A DNA stretch of 64,000 nucleotides from Flavobacterium paronense (lineage in GTDB: Bacteria > Bacteroidota > Bacteroidia > Flavobacteriales > Flavobacteriaceae): NCBI RefSeq assembly GCF_030409795.1, contig NZ_JAUFQN010000019.1, positions 186,001 to 250,000 of the forward strand, given 5' to 3'. Every line of letters starts with the position of its first letter. The stretch's first letter is position 1. Below are positions 25,022 to 33,291 of this stretch, one piece after another. The notes beneath the pieces are model-generated. The model saw nothing but the letters and a program-made list of their open reading frames with translations. It was not told the origin of the DNA and did no database searches. The position numbers and the translations under genes are program-made.

Positions 25022-26410
25022 TTATTCAGTGTTTGCCATGATTTTAAATAGTTCTGCATTTGAATTGAAGTATCGGTTTTCAATATTTATTTCAGCTAAT
25101 TGACCACTAACCAAAGTATTTTCTCTTGAGTTTATTAAGAAAATAGAGCTTTCGCCAAATGAAAACAAACGTTCTTCAGAGGAAAGCATGGTATTGTAAT
25201 CTTTTACTAAATCGGTAATAATTTTATTTTGTTTTAGCAAAGATTGAATTTCAATTTGTTGTGCATTTATTTTGTTTTTCAACTGAATTTTTTCCAAATC
25301 TAATTCTAATTGGGCATCTTGAATTTTAAATTTCGCTATTTTCAAATTGCCTCTTTCTTTTCTTAAAAATAACGGGAAGTAAAAATTTAAACCCACTTTA
25401 TAATCTTCAAATTTATAATTATCGAAATAGCTAGGTTGCGATAAATAGGAATAACCAACATCAACTTTTGGTAAGAGTAAATTGGCTTTAAGTTTTTTGT
25501 CTACTTTTAAAATTTCAAGTTTGTTTTGTAAAGCATTTATTTTTGGATTCGTTTCCAAGTTGCTATCAATAATTAATAAATCGTTTATTTTTAATGTTTC
25601 TTGAATGGTTTTAGACAAATTTTCTTCAGGAAACAAGTCGTCAGCAAGTTCTAAAGGAATATTGTTTTCTAACCAAAGAAAGTTAGACAATTCTAATTTT
25701 GATTTATTCAATTTTAACTGAGAATCTTCTAAACTCAACAATCTGTTCTTGACAATTATTCCGGCTTCAACACTATCAATTGCGGGTTTATCACCTTCGC
25801 GAATTAACGCTTTTACGCCATTAAAACGAACTTGTGCATTTTTAGCATACGTTTCATATAGTTTGACTTCATTGTAATTTTTCTTCCAATTAAAGTAGGC
25901 AACCGATGCATTATAAAGTACCGCTATAGCTTGAAGTTTTTGTTCCGATTTACTCAAGTTGATTTGTAGTTTTGCTTTTCTTATATCAGCCATCCTTTGA
26001 TTGATAAACAAACCTTGACCTAGTGGAATTGAGATTCCCAAAGAAGTTAATCCTTGATTTGGAACTGTGTTTTCAGGATTAAGATATATTCCGTCGTTGT
26101 TATCAAAGCCGGCTTTTAATTCAATTCCGTACCAAGTAGGAATTTTAAAACTACTGTTCAAAATAGAATAATAATTATTGTCCTTGAATTTTTTTTGTTC
26201 AAAATCTACTTCAATCTTTGGGTCAAAACCGCCACGAGCTGTCATTAAATTGGCTTGAGCTGTACTTATTTCCAGTAATGAGCTTTTAACCATTGGATGG
26301 TATTTTTTTACATAACCCAAAAACTCATTGTATGTAAGTTCTTTGTTAGGAGGATTTTGTCCATAGCACAAAAATGAGAATAGAAAAAAGAGTATAAGTA
26401 ACTGTTTCAT
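25022..26410 (-). CDS. TolC-family outer-membrane channel protein
   Basis: A 462-residue exported protein with a signal peptide (residues 1-17) and two repeated long coiled-coil helical halves, as in TolC/OprM. ISTAQANLMTARGGFDPKIEVDFEQ and LNFYFPLFLRKERGNLKIAKFKIQDAQLELDLEKI are typical phrases of the family. It forms the outer-membrane tunnel for the exporter encoded just upstream. It is the last gene in the five-gene operon and its ATG overlaps the HlyD stop by 1 bp. What it exports is not evident. Confidence 0.92.
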   Translation of the reverse strand: MKQLLILFFLFSFLCYGQNPPNKELTYNEFLGYVKKYHPMVKSSLLEISTAQANLMTARGGFDPKIEVDFEQKKFKDNNYYSILNSSFKIPTWYGIELKAGFDNNDGIYLNPENTVPNQGLTSLGISIPLGQGLFINQRMADIRKAKLQINLSKSEQKLQAIAVLYNASVAYFNWKKNYNEVKLYETYAKNAQVRFNGVKALIREGDKPAIDSVEAGIIVKNRLLSLEDSQLKLNKSKLELSNFLWLENNIPLELADDLFPEENLSKTIQETLKINDLLIIDSNLETNPKINALQNKLEILKVDKKLKANLLLPKVDVGYSYLSQPSYFDNYKFEDYKVGLNFYFPLFLRKERGNLKIAKFKIQDAQLELDLEKIQLKNKINAQQIEIQSLLKQNKIITDLVKDYNTMLSSEERLFSFGESSIFLINSRENTLVSGQLAEINIENRYFNSNAELFKIMANTE

Positions 26411-27753
26411 TATTTTGATTCTTTTTGATTAACTTTAGGTTGATAATAATTTGGTGGAAAACCATTAAGTTTTCTCCATAATTCAAACCAAACTGGTACA
26501 TTATCTAACAGTGCCAAAGTTTGTGCTCCAGAACCCACACTGATTTGCTTCGGCCAAGGATCTTCCTCTTTATCTGGCGCAATTAAAACTCTGAATTTTC
26601 CGTTATCACTTATAAAAGTTTCTACAGCTACAATTTTTCCGCCAAAAGTACCGTAACTCATATTCGGCCAGCCTGAAAAAACAATTGTTGGCCAACCATC
26701 AAACCAAACGCGTACTTTTTCACCTTTGTGAACCAATGGTAAATCAGTTGGAGAAACATAAGTTTCAACAGCAATATCATATTTTGAAGGCATAATACTT
26801 ACGATTTGTGTACCTTCTTTAATAGTTTCGCCAATTCCCGATTGTAAAGCACGATTAATATAGCCGCTTTGGGGAGCTTTGATATAATACATGCCATTTC
26901 TAATTTTGTAATTGGCATATTGGTTTTCTAATTTATTTACCTCAGCTTTAGTGTCATATTGATTGCTCAATGCTGTGAACTGATCGCTTCTTGCTTTAGA
27001 GTCTTTTTCTGAATATTCAGCCGAAATTCTATTTACTTCAACTTTAGCATTAATTAATTCGTTTTCACTGGCTAATAATTTATTCTCTTGAGTAATAATT
27101 TTAGCATCAACCTCTTGCAGTTTTAGTCGTTTTTCTTCTACATCAGTTAATGGCTTTAAACCTTCTTTATTCAATGCCAGCGAACGATTGAATTGAGTTG
27201 TTGCAATTTTCACTTGTGTTCTGACAGCAACTAAATCCATGCTGTCACTTTTTACTTTTAAAATTGATTGTTTGATTTTGTTTTTAGCTTGTTGTAGCTT
27301 CAGTTTTTTTTCGTTTTCTATAGCCTGAATTTGTGCTGAAAGCGAATTCACTTTTCCGCCATACGATTGTTGGGATAGTTTTTTTGCTTCTACTTGGTTT
27401 TTAGTAGTTTCAACCAAGTTTGGATCGAGATATTCTTCTTTGGTTTCAGAGATGAAAAGGATTGTATCGCCTTTATTTACAAAATCACCTTCTTTTACAA
27501 ACCATTTCTCTATTCTACCGGCTATTGCAGTGTGAATGGTTTGCGGTCTTTGATCCGGTTTTAATGTAGTAACTGCACCTGAACCCGAAATGTTTTGTGT
27601 CCACGGTAAAAATAAAATGACAACACCAAGTATTGAAATCCCTAAAATAATTTTATTTAAAACCTTATAATGTGGTCTTTTGCTCAGGTCATTTATCGTG
27701 CTATATTTTTCAATATTTTCAGTAATTTTATTTTTTTCAGAAATATTTAGCAT
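26410..27753 (-). CDS. HlyD-family periplasmic adaptor (membrane fusion protein)
   Basis: A 447-residue inner-membrane-anchored adaptor. One transmembrane helix at about residues 31-50 is followed by a lipoyl-like half (IAGRIEKWFVKEGDFVNKGDTILFI), a long coiled coil (about 110-280; many Lys, Gln and Glu), the second lipoyl half (YYIKAPQSGYINRALQSGIGETIKEG) and a beta-barrel (VETYVSPTDLPLVHKGEKVRVWFDG). It links the ABC protein to TolC. Typical order for a type I-like exporter. It begins 2 bp after the ABC stop. Confidence 0.93.
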   Translation of the reverse strand: MLNISEKNKITENIEKYSTINDLSKRPHYKVLNKIILGISILGVVILFLPWTQNISGSGAVTTLKPDQRPQTIHTAIAGRIEKWFVKEGDFVNKGDTILFISETKEEYLDPNLVETTKNQVEAKKLSQQSYGGKVNSLSAQIQAIENEKKLKLQQAKNKIKQSILKVKSDSMDLVAVRTQVKIATTQFNRSLALNKEGLKPLTDVEEKRLKLQEVDAKIITQENKLLASENELINAKVEVNRISAEYSEKDSKARSDQFTALSNQYDTKAEVNKLENQYANYKIRNGMYYIKAPQSGYINRALQSGIGETIKEGTQIVSIMPSKYDIAVETYVSPTDLPLVHKGEKVRVWFDGWPTIVFSGWPNMSYGTFGGKIVAVETFISDNGKFRVLIAPDKEEDPWPKQISVGSGAQTLALLDNVPVWFELWRKLNGFPPNYYQPKVNQKESK

Positions 27754-27755
27754 TG

Positions 27756-29423
27756 TTATATTTTTTTAGTATCGTCAATAATTTTTCCTTCACTCATTGT
27801 AATTTTTCTTGTGCATTTTTGTTTCCAATAAGGATTTTTTGAGGAAACAATTAGTGTCCATTTGTTTTCATTTGAAGTGATAAAATCAATAATTTCCTCT
27901 GCAGCTTTTGAATCCATTTTGTCGGTAGCATCTTCAAAAAACAATACTTTTGGGCGATTGATTATACTTCTTGCCAGTAGTATTTTTTGTGCATTTGATG
28001 ATGAAAGTTGACGGCCATCAGGAAATATTTTCGTGTCTAATCCTTTAGGTAATGATTTAATAAATGAACCTAGTTTTACACTTTCAATAGCCCATTTTAA
28101 ATCTTCCTGACTAACAGACGGATTGTTGAAGGTTATATTTTCATGAATTGTTCCTTCAAAAGGAGTTTCGCCACTAATTATAGTTCCAATTTGTGAACGA
28201 TATTGATTCAAATCTATTTTCCTATAGGTATCATCATTTATAAATAGAGAACCTATATTTGGTTTTAATAAGCCTGACAATATTCGAAGAAGCGTTGTTT
28301 TTCCTGAACCGTTATTGCCTTCTAGATACACTTTTTCAGATTGCTCAATTTTCAAATTGATAGCATTTAAAACATAATCATTGCTGTCTGGAAATTTGAA
28401 TTTGATATTATCTATTTCTAATGTGATGTTATTATAACAAATATTACTCTCTTCCGATACTGTTTCTTCCATTTCCAAATCGGTTATTTGTCCAATTTTT
28501 TCAACAGCTGTTAAGACATCATATAAAGTTTCTAAACCAACTATAATCTTTTCGACTGAATTAATTACTAATAAAATCACAATCTCAGCAGCTACAAATT
28601 GTCCAATATTCATTTTCTGATTTAAAACTAAATAGCCGCCAATAAATAATAGTCCGGCTGTTATTATAATTTTAAAAATTATGAGTTGTATGTATTGTCT
28701 TTTTATAATTCCAAAATGACTTTCTCTATAGTTTAAATATTGACCAACAAGTTTGTCATTTTTTGAAAGAGCAAATTCGAAATTGTTTTTTTTACGAAAA
28801 CTAAAATTATTTTTTCCTATTTCCTGTAGCCAACTCACCACTCTGTACTTGTATTTTGATTCTTTTAAGCTTGTAGAAAGTCCAGCATTATAGGAAAATT
28901 TGAATATTCCATAAAGTAATAACAGTAATAAGATTCCGAAGAATATAAAGAATGGATGATAAAGGGACAGCAATATTATACCAAAAGTGATTTGCAGCAA
29001 GGCAGTTGAAAAATCAATTAATAATTTTGAAGCTCCTTTTTGAATAGTTATAGTGTCAAAAAAACGATTGGCTAACTCTGGTAAATGCTGATTATAGAGT
29101 GCTTCATGTTTTATTTTTGGCAATCGATAACCAAACTCAAAGGAAGAACGGACAAATATTTTTTGTTGCAAATTTTCCATAATTCTGAGTTGCATCAATG
29201 ATAGTAATCCAACTAAAGCAACCCCAACTATGACAATCATTACTAATACAATCCATGAAACACTAACTCTTCCGGATTGGATTAAATTAATAATGGCTTG
29301 AATTCCTAATGGCAATGACAAACTAATCAGTCCCGAAAAAATGGCATAAAAAAATACTTGAGAAATATCTTTTCTGTCAAGTTTAAGTAAATTAATCAAA
29401 CGTTGTAAAGGTGAATGTATCAT
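27756..29423 (-). CDS. ABC exporter half-transporter with altered ATPase motifs
   Basis: A 555-residue fusion of a six-helix ABC membrane domain (about 1-310) and a nucleotide-binding domain (about 335-555). The Walker A loop is canonical (GNNGSGKTTLLRILSG). The other motifs are changed: no Gln at the Q-loop site (IGTIISGETPF), LSSSNAQK in place of LSGGQ, ED in place of DE after Walker B (VLFFEDATD), and Ser-Ser-Lys where the H-loop His should be (TLIVSSKNPYW). No N-terminal peptidase domain is present. It should pair with the HlyD and TolC proteins. I recall related Bacteroidota exporters with similar changes, so this may be a lineage trait; how it hydrolyses ATP is unclear. Confidence 0.87.
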   Translation of the reverse strand: MIHSPLQRLINLLKLDRKDISQVFFYAIFSGLISLSLPLGIQAIINLIQSGRVSVSWIVLVMIVIVGVALVGLLSLMQLRIMENLQQKIFVRSSFEFGYRLPKIKHEALYNQHLPELANRFFDTITIQKGASKLLIDFSTALLQITFGIILLSLYHPFFIFFGILLLLLLYGIFKFSYNAGLSTSLKESKYKYRVVSWLQEIGKNNFSFRKKNNFEFALSKNDKLVGQYLNYRESHFGIIKRQYIQLIIFKIIITAGLLFIGGYLVLNQKMNIGQFVAAEIVILLVINSVEKIIVGLETLYDVLTAVEKIGQITDLEMEETVSEESNICYNNITLEIDNIKFKFPDSNDYVLNAINLKIEQSEKVYLEGNNGSGKTTLLRILSGLLKPNIGSLFINDDTYRKIDLNQYRSQIGTIISGETPFEGTIHENITFNNPSVSQEDLKWAIESVKLGSFIKSLPKGLDTKIFPDGRQLSSSNAQKILLARSIINRPKVLFFEDATDKMDSKAAEEIIDFITSNENKWTLIVSSKNPYWKQKCTRKITMSEGKIIDDTKKI

Positions 29424-29426
29424 GCT

Positions 29427-30098
29427 CTATTTTAATGTGTTTTCAATTAAATGTAAATAAAAATTTGTGGGTGAATTATCTTCATCACTGTTGGTAATGG
29501 TTTTCAAATGAATTTTTAAAAAATGCTGATGTAGAGAACCTTCTACAATTGAGGAAGCTAAACTTTTTGAAAATGCATAATTTGGATTATAGGCTTCAAT
29601 CATTTCAACTAAACGGTTAATTACTCTTTTATATATCAAGAAGAAGCCTTGTTTGTTTTCTTCATCAACTTCTTTATTATGAAGTGTTTTGCTAAATTCT
29701 GCTATAATAATCTTATTTAGAATCGCTTCATTAATATGCTCTGTTTTGCTGTCGTCCTCAACTTTTTCAGTGACTATAGAAATTGCTTTTTTTAGTTTTT
29801 CTAAAGGATTTTCAATGTTATTAGTTTCAAAAACTAACCGATATTCCATCCAACCCCAATACCAAGAGGAAAGATAAACGAGCAACTTGTGCTTGCTTTC
29901 AAAGTAACGATAAATAGAACTTTCATTAGAGCCAATTCGTTCTCCAAGTTTTTTGAAAGTAAAATTTTCAAAACCAATTTCATCCATTAAAAGAATACTT
30001 TCCTTAATGATTTTTTTACCAAGCGTTGATGTCTCAGGGTCTTTGACGTATGTTTTGTTATTGATTTTTATCTTTAATGATAAAAGTAAATTATCCAT
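29427..30098 (-). CDS. TetR/AcrR-family transcriptional regulator
   Basis: A 223-residue regulator. The helix-turn-helix is at about residues 25-70 (ILLMDEIGFENFTFKKLGERIGSNESSIYRYFESKHKLL), with the usual YRYF recognition phrase. The C-terminal ligand-binding part is all-helical and not conserved. It lies between the DUF2490 gene and the exporter genes, in one operon, so it probably controls that operon. A 19-bp inverted repeat in the promoter (30865-30883) is the operator candidate. Ligand unknown. Confidence 0.92.
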   Translation of the reverse strand: MDNLLLSLKIKINNKTYVKDPETSTLGKKIIKESILLMDEIGFENFTFKKLGERIGSNESSIYRYFESKHKLLVYLSSWYWGWMEYRLVFETNNIENPLEKLKKAISIVTEKVEDDSKTEHINEAILNKIIIAEFSKTLHNKEVDEENKQGFFLIYKRVINRLVEMIEAYNPNYAFSKSLASSIVEGSLHQHFLKIHLKTITNSDEDNSPTNFYLHLIENTLK

Positions 30099-30106
30099 AG
30101 CTTTTC

Positions 30107-30832
30107 TTAATCATTTGTTGAAGGATGAAAATCATGTTTCCCTCTTTGTTTTAAATCAAAATTGTAAAGTAATGCGATATTAAAAAAATCGCGACCTGTT
30201 TCATCATTAATCTTATAATCATATTGATAAATATAACCCGTTTGAAGTGCTAAATTTTCTGAGAACTCATATCCGCCACCCATGAAAACTCTGTTTCTCT
30301 CAAAAAAAGGTTCTTTGTCAGTAAAGAAAATTTCATTCCACGCTGTTAGATAAAATGTTTTTGATTCGATTTTTTTTCCTTGTAACGGAATCACTGCTGA
30401 TAATCTATATCTAAATCTATTTCTGTAATCATTTGAAGTAAATCTTTGTTCTGCTCGGTATCGATGTTCAAAAACAATATAATCAAAAGGGTTTTTTAAA
30501 TTCACTTGAAACCAAGTTCGAATTTCATTATTTTGTATTGGTGATTCAAAATTCCCTCCTTCGCTGTAGGTGTTATAATCTCCAATGCCTGTTGTAACGG
30601 AAAAATTTGGCTTTATTTTATAGGTCAATCCAAATTTTAATTCATAATAATGAAACTCATCATAAAATGATAAACTTCTAATTTGACCTTCTGTAAATAA
30701 ACTCCATTTTGGACTTGCTTTCATTGTTATATTAAGAATATTCCAAGAGCCTAAACCATTTTTGTTTTGAGAAAAAACCAAAGTGTTAGTACAAATAATG
30801 ACTAGTAGAATAAGTAATTGTTTTAACCTCAT
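30107..30832 (-). CDS. DUF2490 family exported protein
   Basis: A 241-residue protein with a signal peptide (residues 1-21) and a DUF2490-type beta-barrel pattern: LGSWNILNITMKASPKWSLFTEGQIRS, YYELKFGLTYKI, FEHRYRAEQRF, NRFRYRLSAVIPL. The predicted location is the outer membrane. First gene of the operon with the TetR regulator and the exporter, so it may be an extra outer-membrane component or a detector of the exported compound. That role is an inference. Confidence 0.82.
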   Translation of the reverse strand: MRLKQLLILLVIICTNTLVFSQNKNGLGSWNILNITMKASPKWSLFTEGQIRSLSFYDEFHYYELKFGLTYKIKPNFSVTTGIGDYNTYSEGGNFESPIQNNEIRTWFQVNLKNPFDYIVFEHRYRAEQRFTSNDYRNRFRYRLSAVIPLQGKKIESKTFYLTAWNEIFFTDKEPFFERNRVFMGGGYEFSENLALQTGYIYQYDYKINDETGRDFFNIALLYNFDLKQRGKHDFHPSTND

Positions 30833-30859
30833 ATTTCATTAAAATAGTAAATTTATTTG

Positions 30860-30867
30860 CAAATATA
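30860..30867 (-). promoter_or_regulatory. -7 promoter element of the DUF2490-TetR-exporter operon
   Basis: Minus-strand TATATTTG, an exact match, 28 bases before the ATG at 30832. The upstream half of the TetR operator candidate overlaps it. Confidence 0.65.
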
Positions 30868-30883
30868 ATAGTAATACTATTAT
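30865..30883. promoter_or_regulatory. Candidate TetR operator (19-bp inverted repeat)
   Basis: ATAATAGT and ACTATTAT, a perfect 8-bp inverted repeat around AAT, overlap the -7 box of the exporter operon and fill the spacer toward -33. A repressor bound here would block RNA polymerase. The operon encodes a TetR protein as its second gene, so autoregulation is plausible. Confidence 0.55.
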
Positions 30884-30964
30884 TAATGAAATTTTAACTT
30901 TTATTTACAACTTTTTATTTTATCCAAAATGAGTTTTATCATGTTTTTCCTTAAATTAGAGTCT

Positions 30965-30972
30965 TATTTTTG
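30965..30972 (+). promoter_or_regulatory. -7 promoter element of the CoA transferase gene
   Basis: TATTTTTG, an exact match. It lies inside the longer reading frame that begins at 30929 and points to the ATG at 30989. Confidence 0.6.
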
Positions 30973-30988
30973 GATAAATATTTTAGTT

Positions 30989-32257
30989 ATGAGCAAATAT
31001 GTTACAGCATCCGAAGCGGTCAAAGTCGTAAAATCTAATGATAGAGTTTACGTTCAGGCAGCCGCGGCAACCCCAACCATTTTAACCAAAGCCTTAGCCG
31101 AACGAGCATCAGAACTTCGCAATGTTGAGGTTTGTCATTTGCATACCGAAGGCGAAGCTGCCTATGCCAATCCTGATTTATCAGAAAGTTTTCATGTAAA
31201 TTCTTTTTTTATTGGTGGTAATGTTCGCCATACTTTAGCTGCAGGAAATGGTTCTTATACGCCAGTTTTTCTTAGCGAGTTGCCTTACTTATTTCGTAAA
31301 AATGTGTTGCCCATTGATGTGGTTTTTATTCATGTATCTCCTCCTGATAAACATGGTTATTGTTCACTGGGAGTTTCTATAGAAGCTACTGTTGCCGCTA
31401 TTGAAAATGCCAAAATTGTGATTGCACAAGTCAATCTACAAATGCCAAGAACTTTTGGAGACGGAATTATTCATGTGTCCGAAATTGATTATTTGGTTGA
31501 GGTTGATGTGCCAATTTTTGCTCATGATGTAATCCCTTTCACTAAAGAGGAAGAAAAAATAGGAGGATTTATCGCCTCTTTGATAGAAGACAGAAGTACA
31601 CTGCAAATGGGAATTGGTTCTATTCCTGATGCAGCATTAAGCAAATTAAAAAACCATAAAGACTTAGGAATACATTCTGAAATGTTTTCTGACGGTGTGA
31701 TCGATTTGATTGAAAGCGATGTTATCAATTGCAATTATAAAGGCACATTACGCGGAAGAGTTTTGGCTACTTTTTTAATGGGTTCAAAACGTCTTTATGA
31801 TTATGTAAATGACAATCCATTTATTGAAATGAAAGAATCTTCAATGGTTAATGACACAGCTCGAATTCGAAAAAACCCAAAGATGGTTGCTATTAATTCA
31901 GCTATTGAAGTGGATGTAACCGGGCAAGTTTGTGCCGATTCCATTGGAGCCAAAATGTACTCTGGTGTTGGCGGTCAAATGGATTTCATTCGCGGTGCCT
32001 CTTTAAGCGATGGCGGAAAAGCGATTATTGCCTTGCCTTCTATTACCAAAAGAGGAGAAAGTAGAATTGTTCCTTATTTAAAACAAGGCGCCGGAGTTGT
32101 ATCAACACGGGCTCATGTGCAATACATTATTACCGAAAACGGCATAGCCAATTTATATGGTAAAACACTAAAACAACGGGTAACCGAAATGGTCAAAATT
32201 GCACATCCTACGCATCAGGAAAGTGTTGAAAGAGCGTATTTTGATATGTTGAGATAA
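30989..32257 (+). CDS. Acetyl-CoA hydrolase/transferase family protein
   Basis: A 422-residue CoA transferase of the acetyl-CoA hydrolase/4-hydroxybutyrate CoA-transferase family. The GIGSIPDAALSKL motif and the catalytic-Glu loop DLGIHSEMFSDG are present, as is the C-terminal GVGGQMDFIRGASLSDGGKAI. It exchanges CoA between short acyl groups; succinate, acetate or 4-hydroxybutyrate are all possible. The upstream ATG at 30929 would add 20 residues but contains the -7 box, so ATG 30989 is taken. A terminator follows at 32266-32287. Confidence 0.9.
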   Translation: MSKYVTASEAVKVVKSNDRVYVQAAAATPTILTKALAERASELRNVEVCHLHTEGEAAYANPDLSESFHVNSFFIGGNVRHTLAAGNGSYTPVFLSELPYLFRKNVLPIDVVFIHVSPPDKHGYCSLGVSIEATVAAIENAKIVIAQVNLQMPRTFGDGIIHVSEIDYLVEVDVPIFAHDVIPFTKEEEKIGGFIASLIEDRSTLQMGIGSIPDAALSKLKNHKDLGIHSEMFSDGVIDLIESDVINCNYKGTLRGRVLATFLMGSKRLYDYVNDNPFIEMKESSMVNDTARIRKNPKMVAINSAIEVDVTGQVCADSIGAKMYSGVGGQMDFIRGASLSDGGKAIIALPSITKRGESRIVPYLKQGAGVVSTRAHVQYIITENGIANLYGKTLKQRVTEMVKIAHPTHQESVERAYFDMLR

Positions 32258-32265
32258 AAAAAAGA

Positions 32266-32287
32266 AGCCCCGAGTTATCGGGGCTTT
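32266..32287. terminator. Terminator downstream of the CoA transferase gene
   Basis: AAGCCCCGA/TCGGGGCTT around GTTA, followed by TCTTTTTT on the plus strand. Confidence 0.9.
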
Positions 32288-32341
32288 CTTTTTTAATAGG
32301 GTAGCCATCCTATTCATCGAGTGGTTACTGGTTTTCTCTTC

Positions 32342-33070
32342 TCAATTTTTAACGGCAATCACTTTAGCAGGGCTACACTCTTTGTTATTTACATAATTCT
32401 TTTCGGTAAATTTAGTGGTAGTGTAAAAGAACAGTTTGGCACAAACCAGTAGCAGTTGTCCCTCAGGAAGTACAGGACTGGTCCAAACGGTTTCGGTTAG
32501 GGTTTCTTCCTTTTTTTCTATTGGGAGCCTAGTGAACGCTTCAGTGTATTTAGTGTTATCTTCAAAGTTGGTCCCTAGAACATAAAGTAGCAGCTCGGCT
32601 TTTTCGGTGCCTTTGGCGAAACGCATAGCTGTTTTTGGGTTAAAGGCAGGAACCGTTACGACCACTTGGTTTTGGTCGTTTAACAAAGCAGCTATTTCGG
32701 GAGCAAAGTACTTGGTAAAGGGGGAGTAGGTGTTAAACTCAAAACCCGTTAGCAAATCCATAGTGCTGTTTACCGGCGTACGCATGCCTTTTGGCAAGGC
32801 AGTATTTAACTGTATTGCCTTGTATACTTGTCCGGCCAGACGGCTGTACATATAGTGATCCGTGTGATTTGCCAAAAATGAGGTCAGCCCTATACGCAGC
32901 CATTTTGCCCAGCTACTGCATTTTCGAAACTCAGACCCACTAATTATAGTATCGGTTGTCTGTTTAATGTCCTTACGTTTCTGTTGTATAATTTGTTTTT
33001 TTCTCACATCACGGAAAACTATGTTTCCAATAGCGCCACTAATCAATTTGTTTTTGTTTATTCTTGCCAT
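32342..33070 (-). CDS. Conserved-looking orphan protein, function unknown
   Basis: A 242-residue protein with no recognised enzyme motif, no signal peptide and no transmembrane segment. Its N-terminus ARINKNKLISGAIGNIVFRDV resembles the 'GxxGNxVF' start seen in some Bacteroidota proteins of unknown function (DUF6266-like); this is a weak recollection. Three 60-base lines inside the gene that I counted hold 26-27 G+C (43-45%), against 17-18 (28-30%) in one line each of the CoA transferase and gpmI. The codon use therefore differs from the neighbours, as in transferred genes. It lies alone, with an unusual symmetric array immediately upstream. Confidence 0.65.
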   Translation of the reverse strand: MARINKNKLISGAIGNIVFRDVRKKQIIQQKRKDIKQTTDTIISGSEFRKCSSWAKWLRIGLTSFLANHTDHYMYSRLAGQVYKAIQLNTALPKGMRTPVNSTMDLLTGFEFNTYSPFTKYFAPEIAALLNDQNQVVVTVPAFNPKTAMRFAKGTEKAELLLYVLGTNFEDNTKYTEAFTRLPIEKKEETLTETVWTSPVLPEGQLLLVCAKLFFYTTTKFTEKNYVNNKECSPAKVIAVKN

Positions 33071-33096
33071 GATTTCCTAATTTAGATTTATACATA

Positions 33097-33193
33097 TCTA
33101 TAATATTTCTGTACTAAATCTATAATAACTTTATAAAAAAAGCTATTTCTTATAGATTCGTTATAGACTTATTATAGACTCACTATAGAATTA
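33097..33193. repeat. Dyad-symmetric array of 11-bp units (TCTATAA / TTATAGA)
   Basis: Left half: TCTATAA-like 7-mers at 33097, 33108, 33119 and 33130. Right half: TTATAGA-like 7-mers at 33150, 33161, 33172 and 33183. Every step is 11 bp and all four left/right pairs are symmetric about position 33143. Arms 33097-33136 and 33150-33189 are complementary at 29 of 40 positions. It lies between the orphan gene (ATG at 33070) and the gpmI terminator. Confidence 0.85.
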
Positions 33194-33249
33194 TCAAAAA
33201 CGATGCCACAGCAAAATCTACTCGAAAGCAAAAGATTTTCCATAAAAAA

Positions 33250-33269
33250 AGCCTCTCATCTGAAAGGCT
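33250..33269. terminator. Terminator downstream of gpmI
   Basis: On the minus strand AGCCTTTC/GAGAGGCT form a stem around AGAT, followed by a run of seven T. It ends the gpmI transcript. Confidence 0.75.
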
Positions 33270-33291
33270 ATATTGTATAGAAAATGAGCTG

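Noticed and set aside
32296-32315. AATAGG/CCTATT inverted repeat as a terminator for the orphan gene
   Set aside because: Short stem and no T-run on the minus strand; the nearby strong hairpin belongs to the CoA transferase gene.
33097-33193. CRISPR array
   Set aside because: The 11-bp period is far too short for repeat plus spacer, and the two halves are inverted; no cas genes are nearby.
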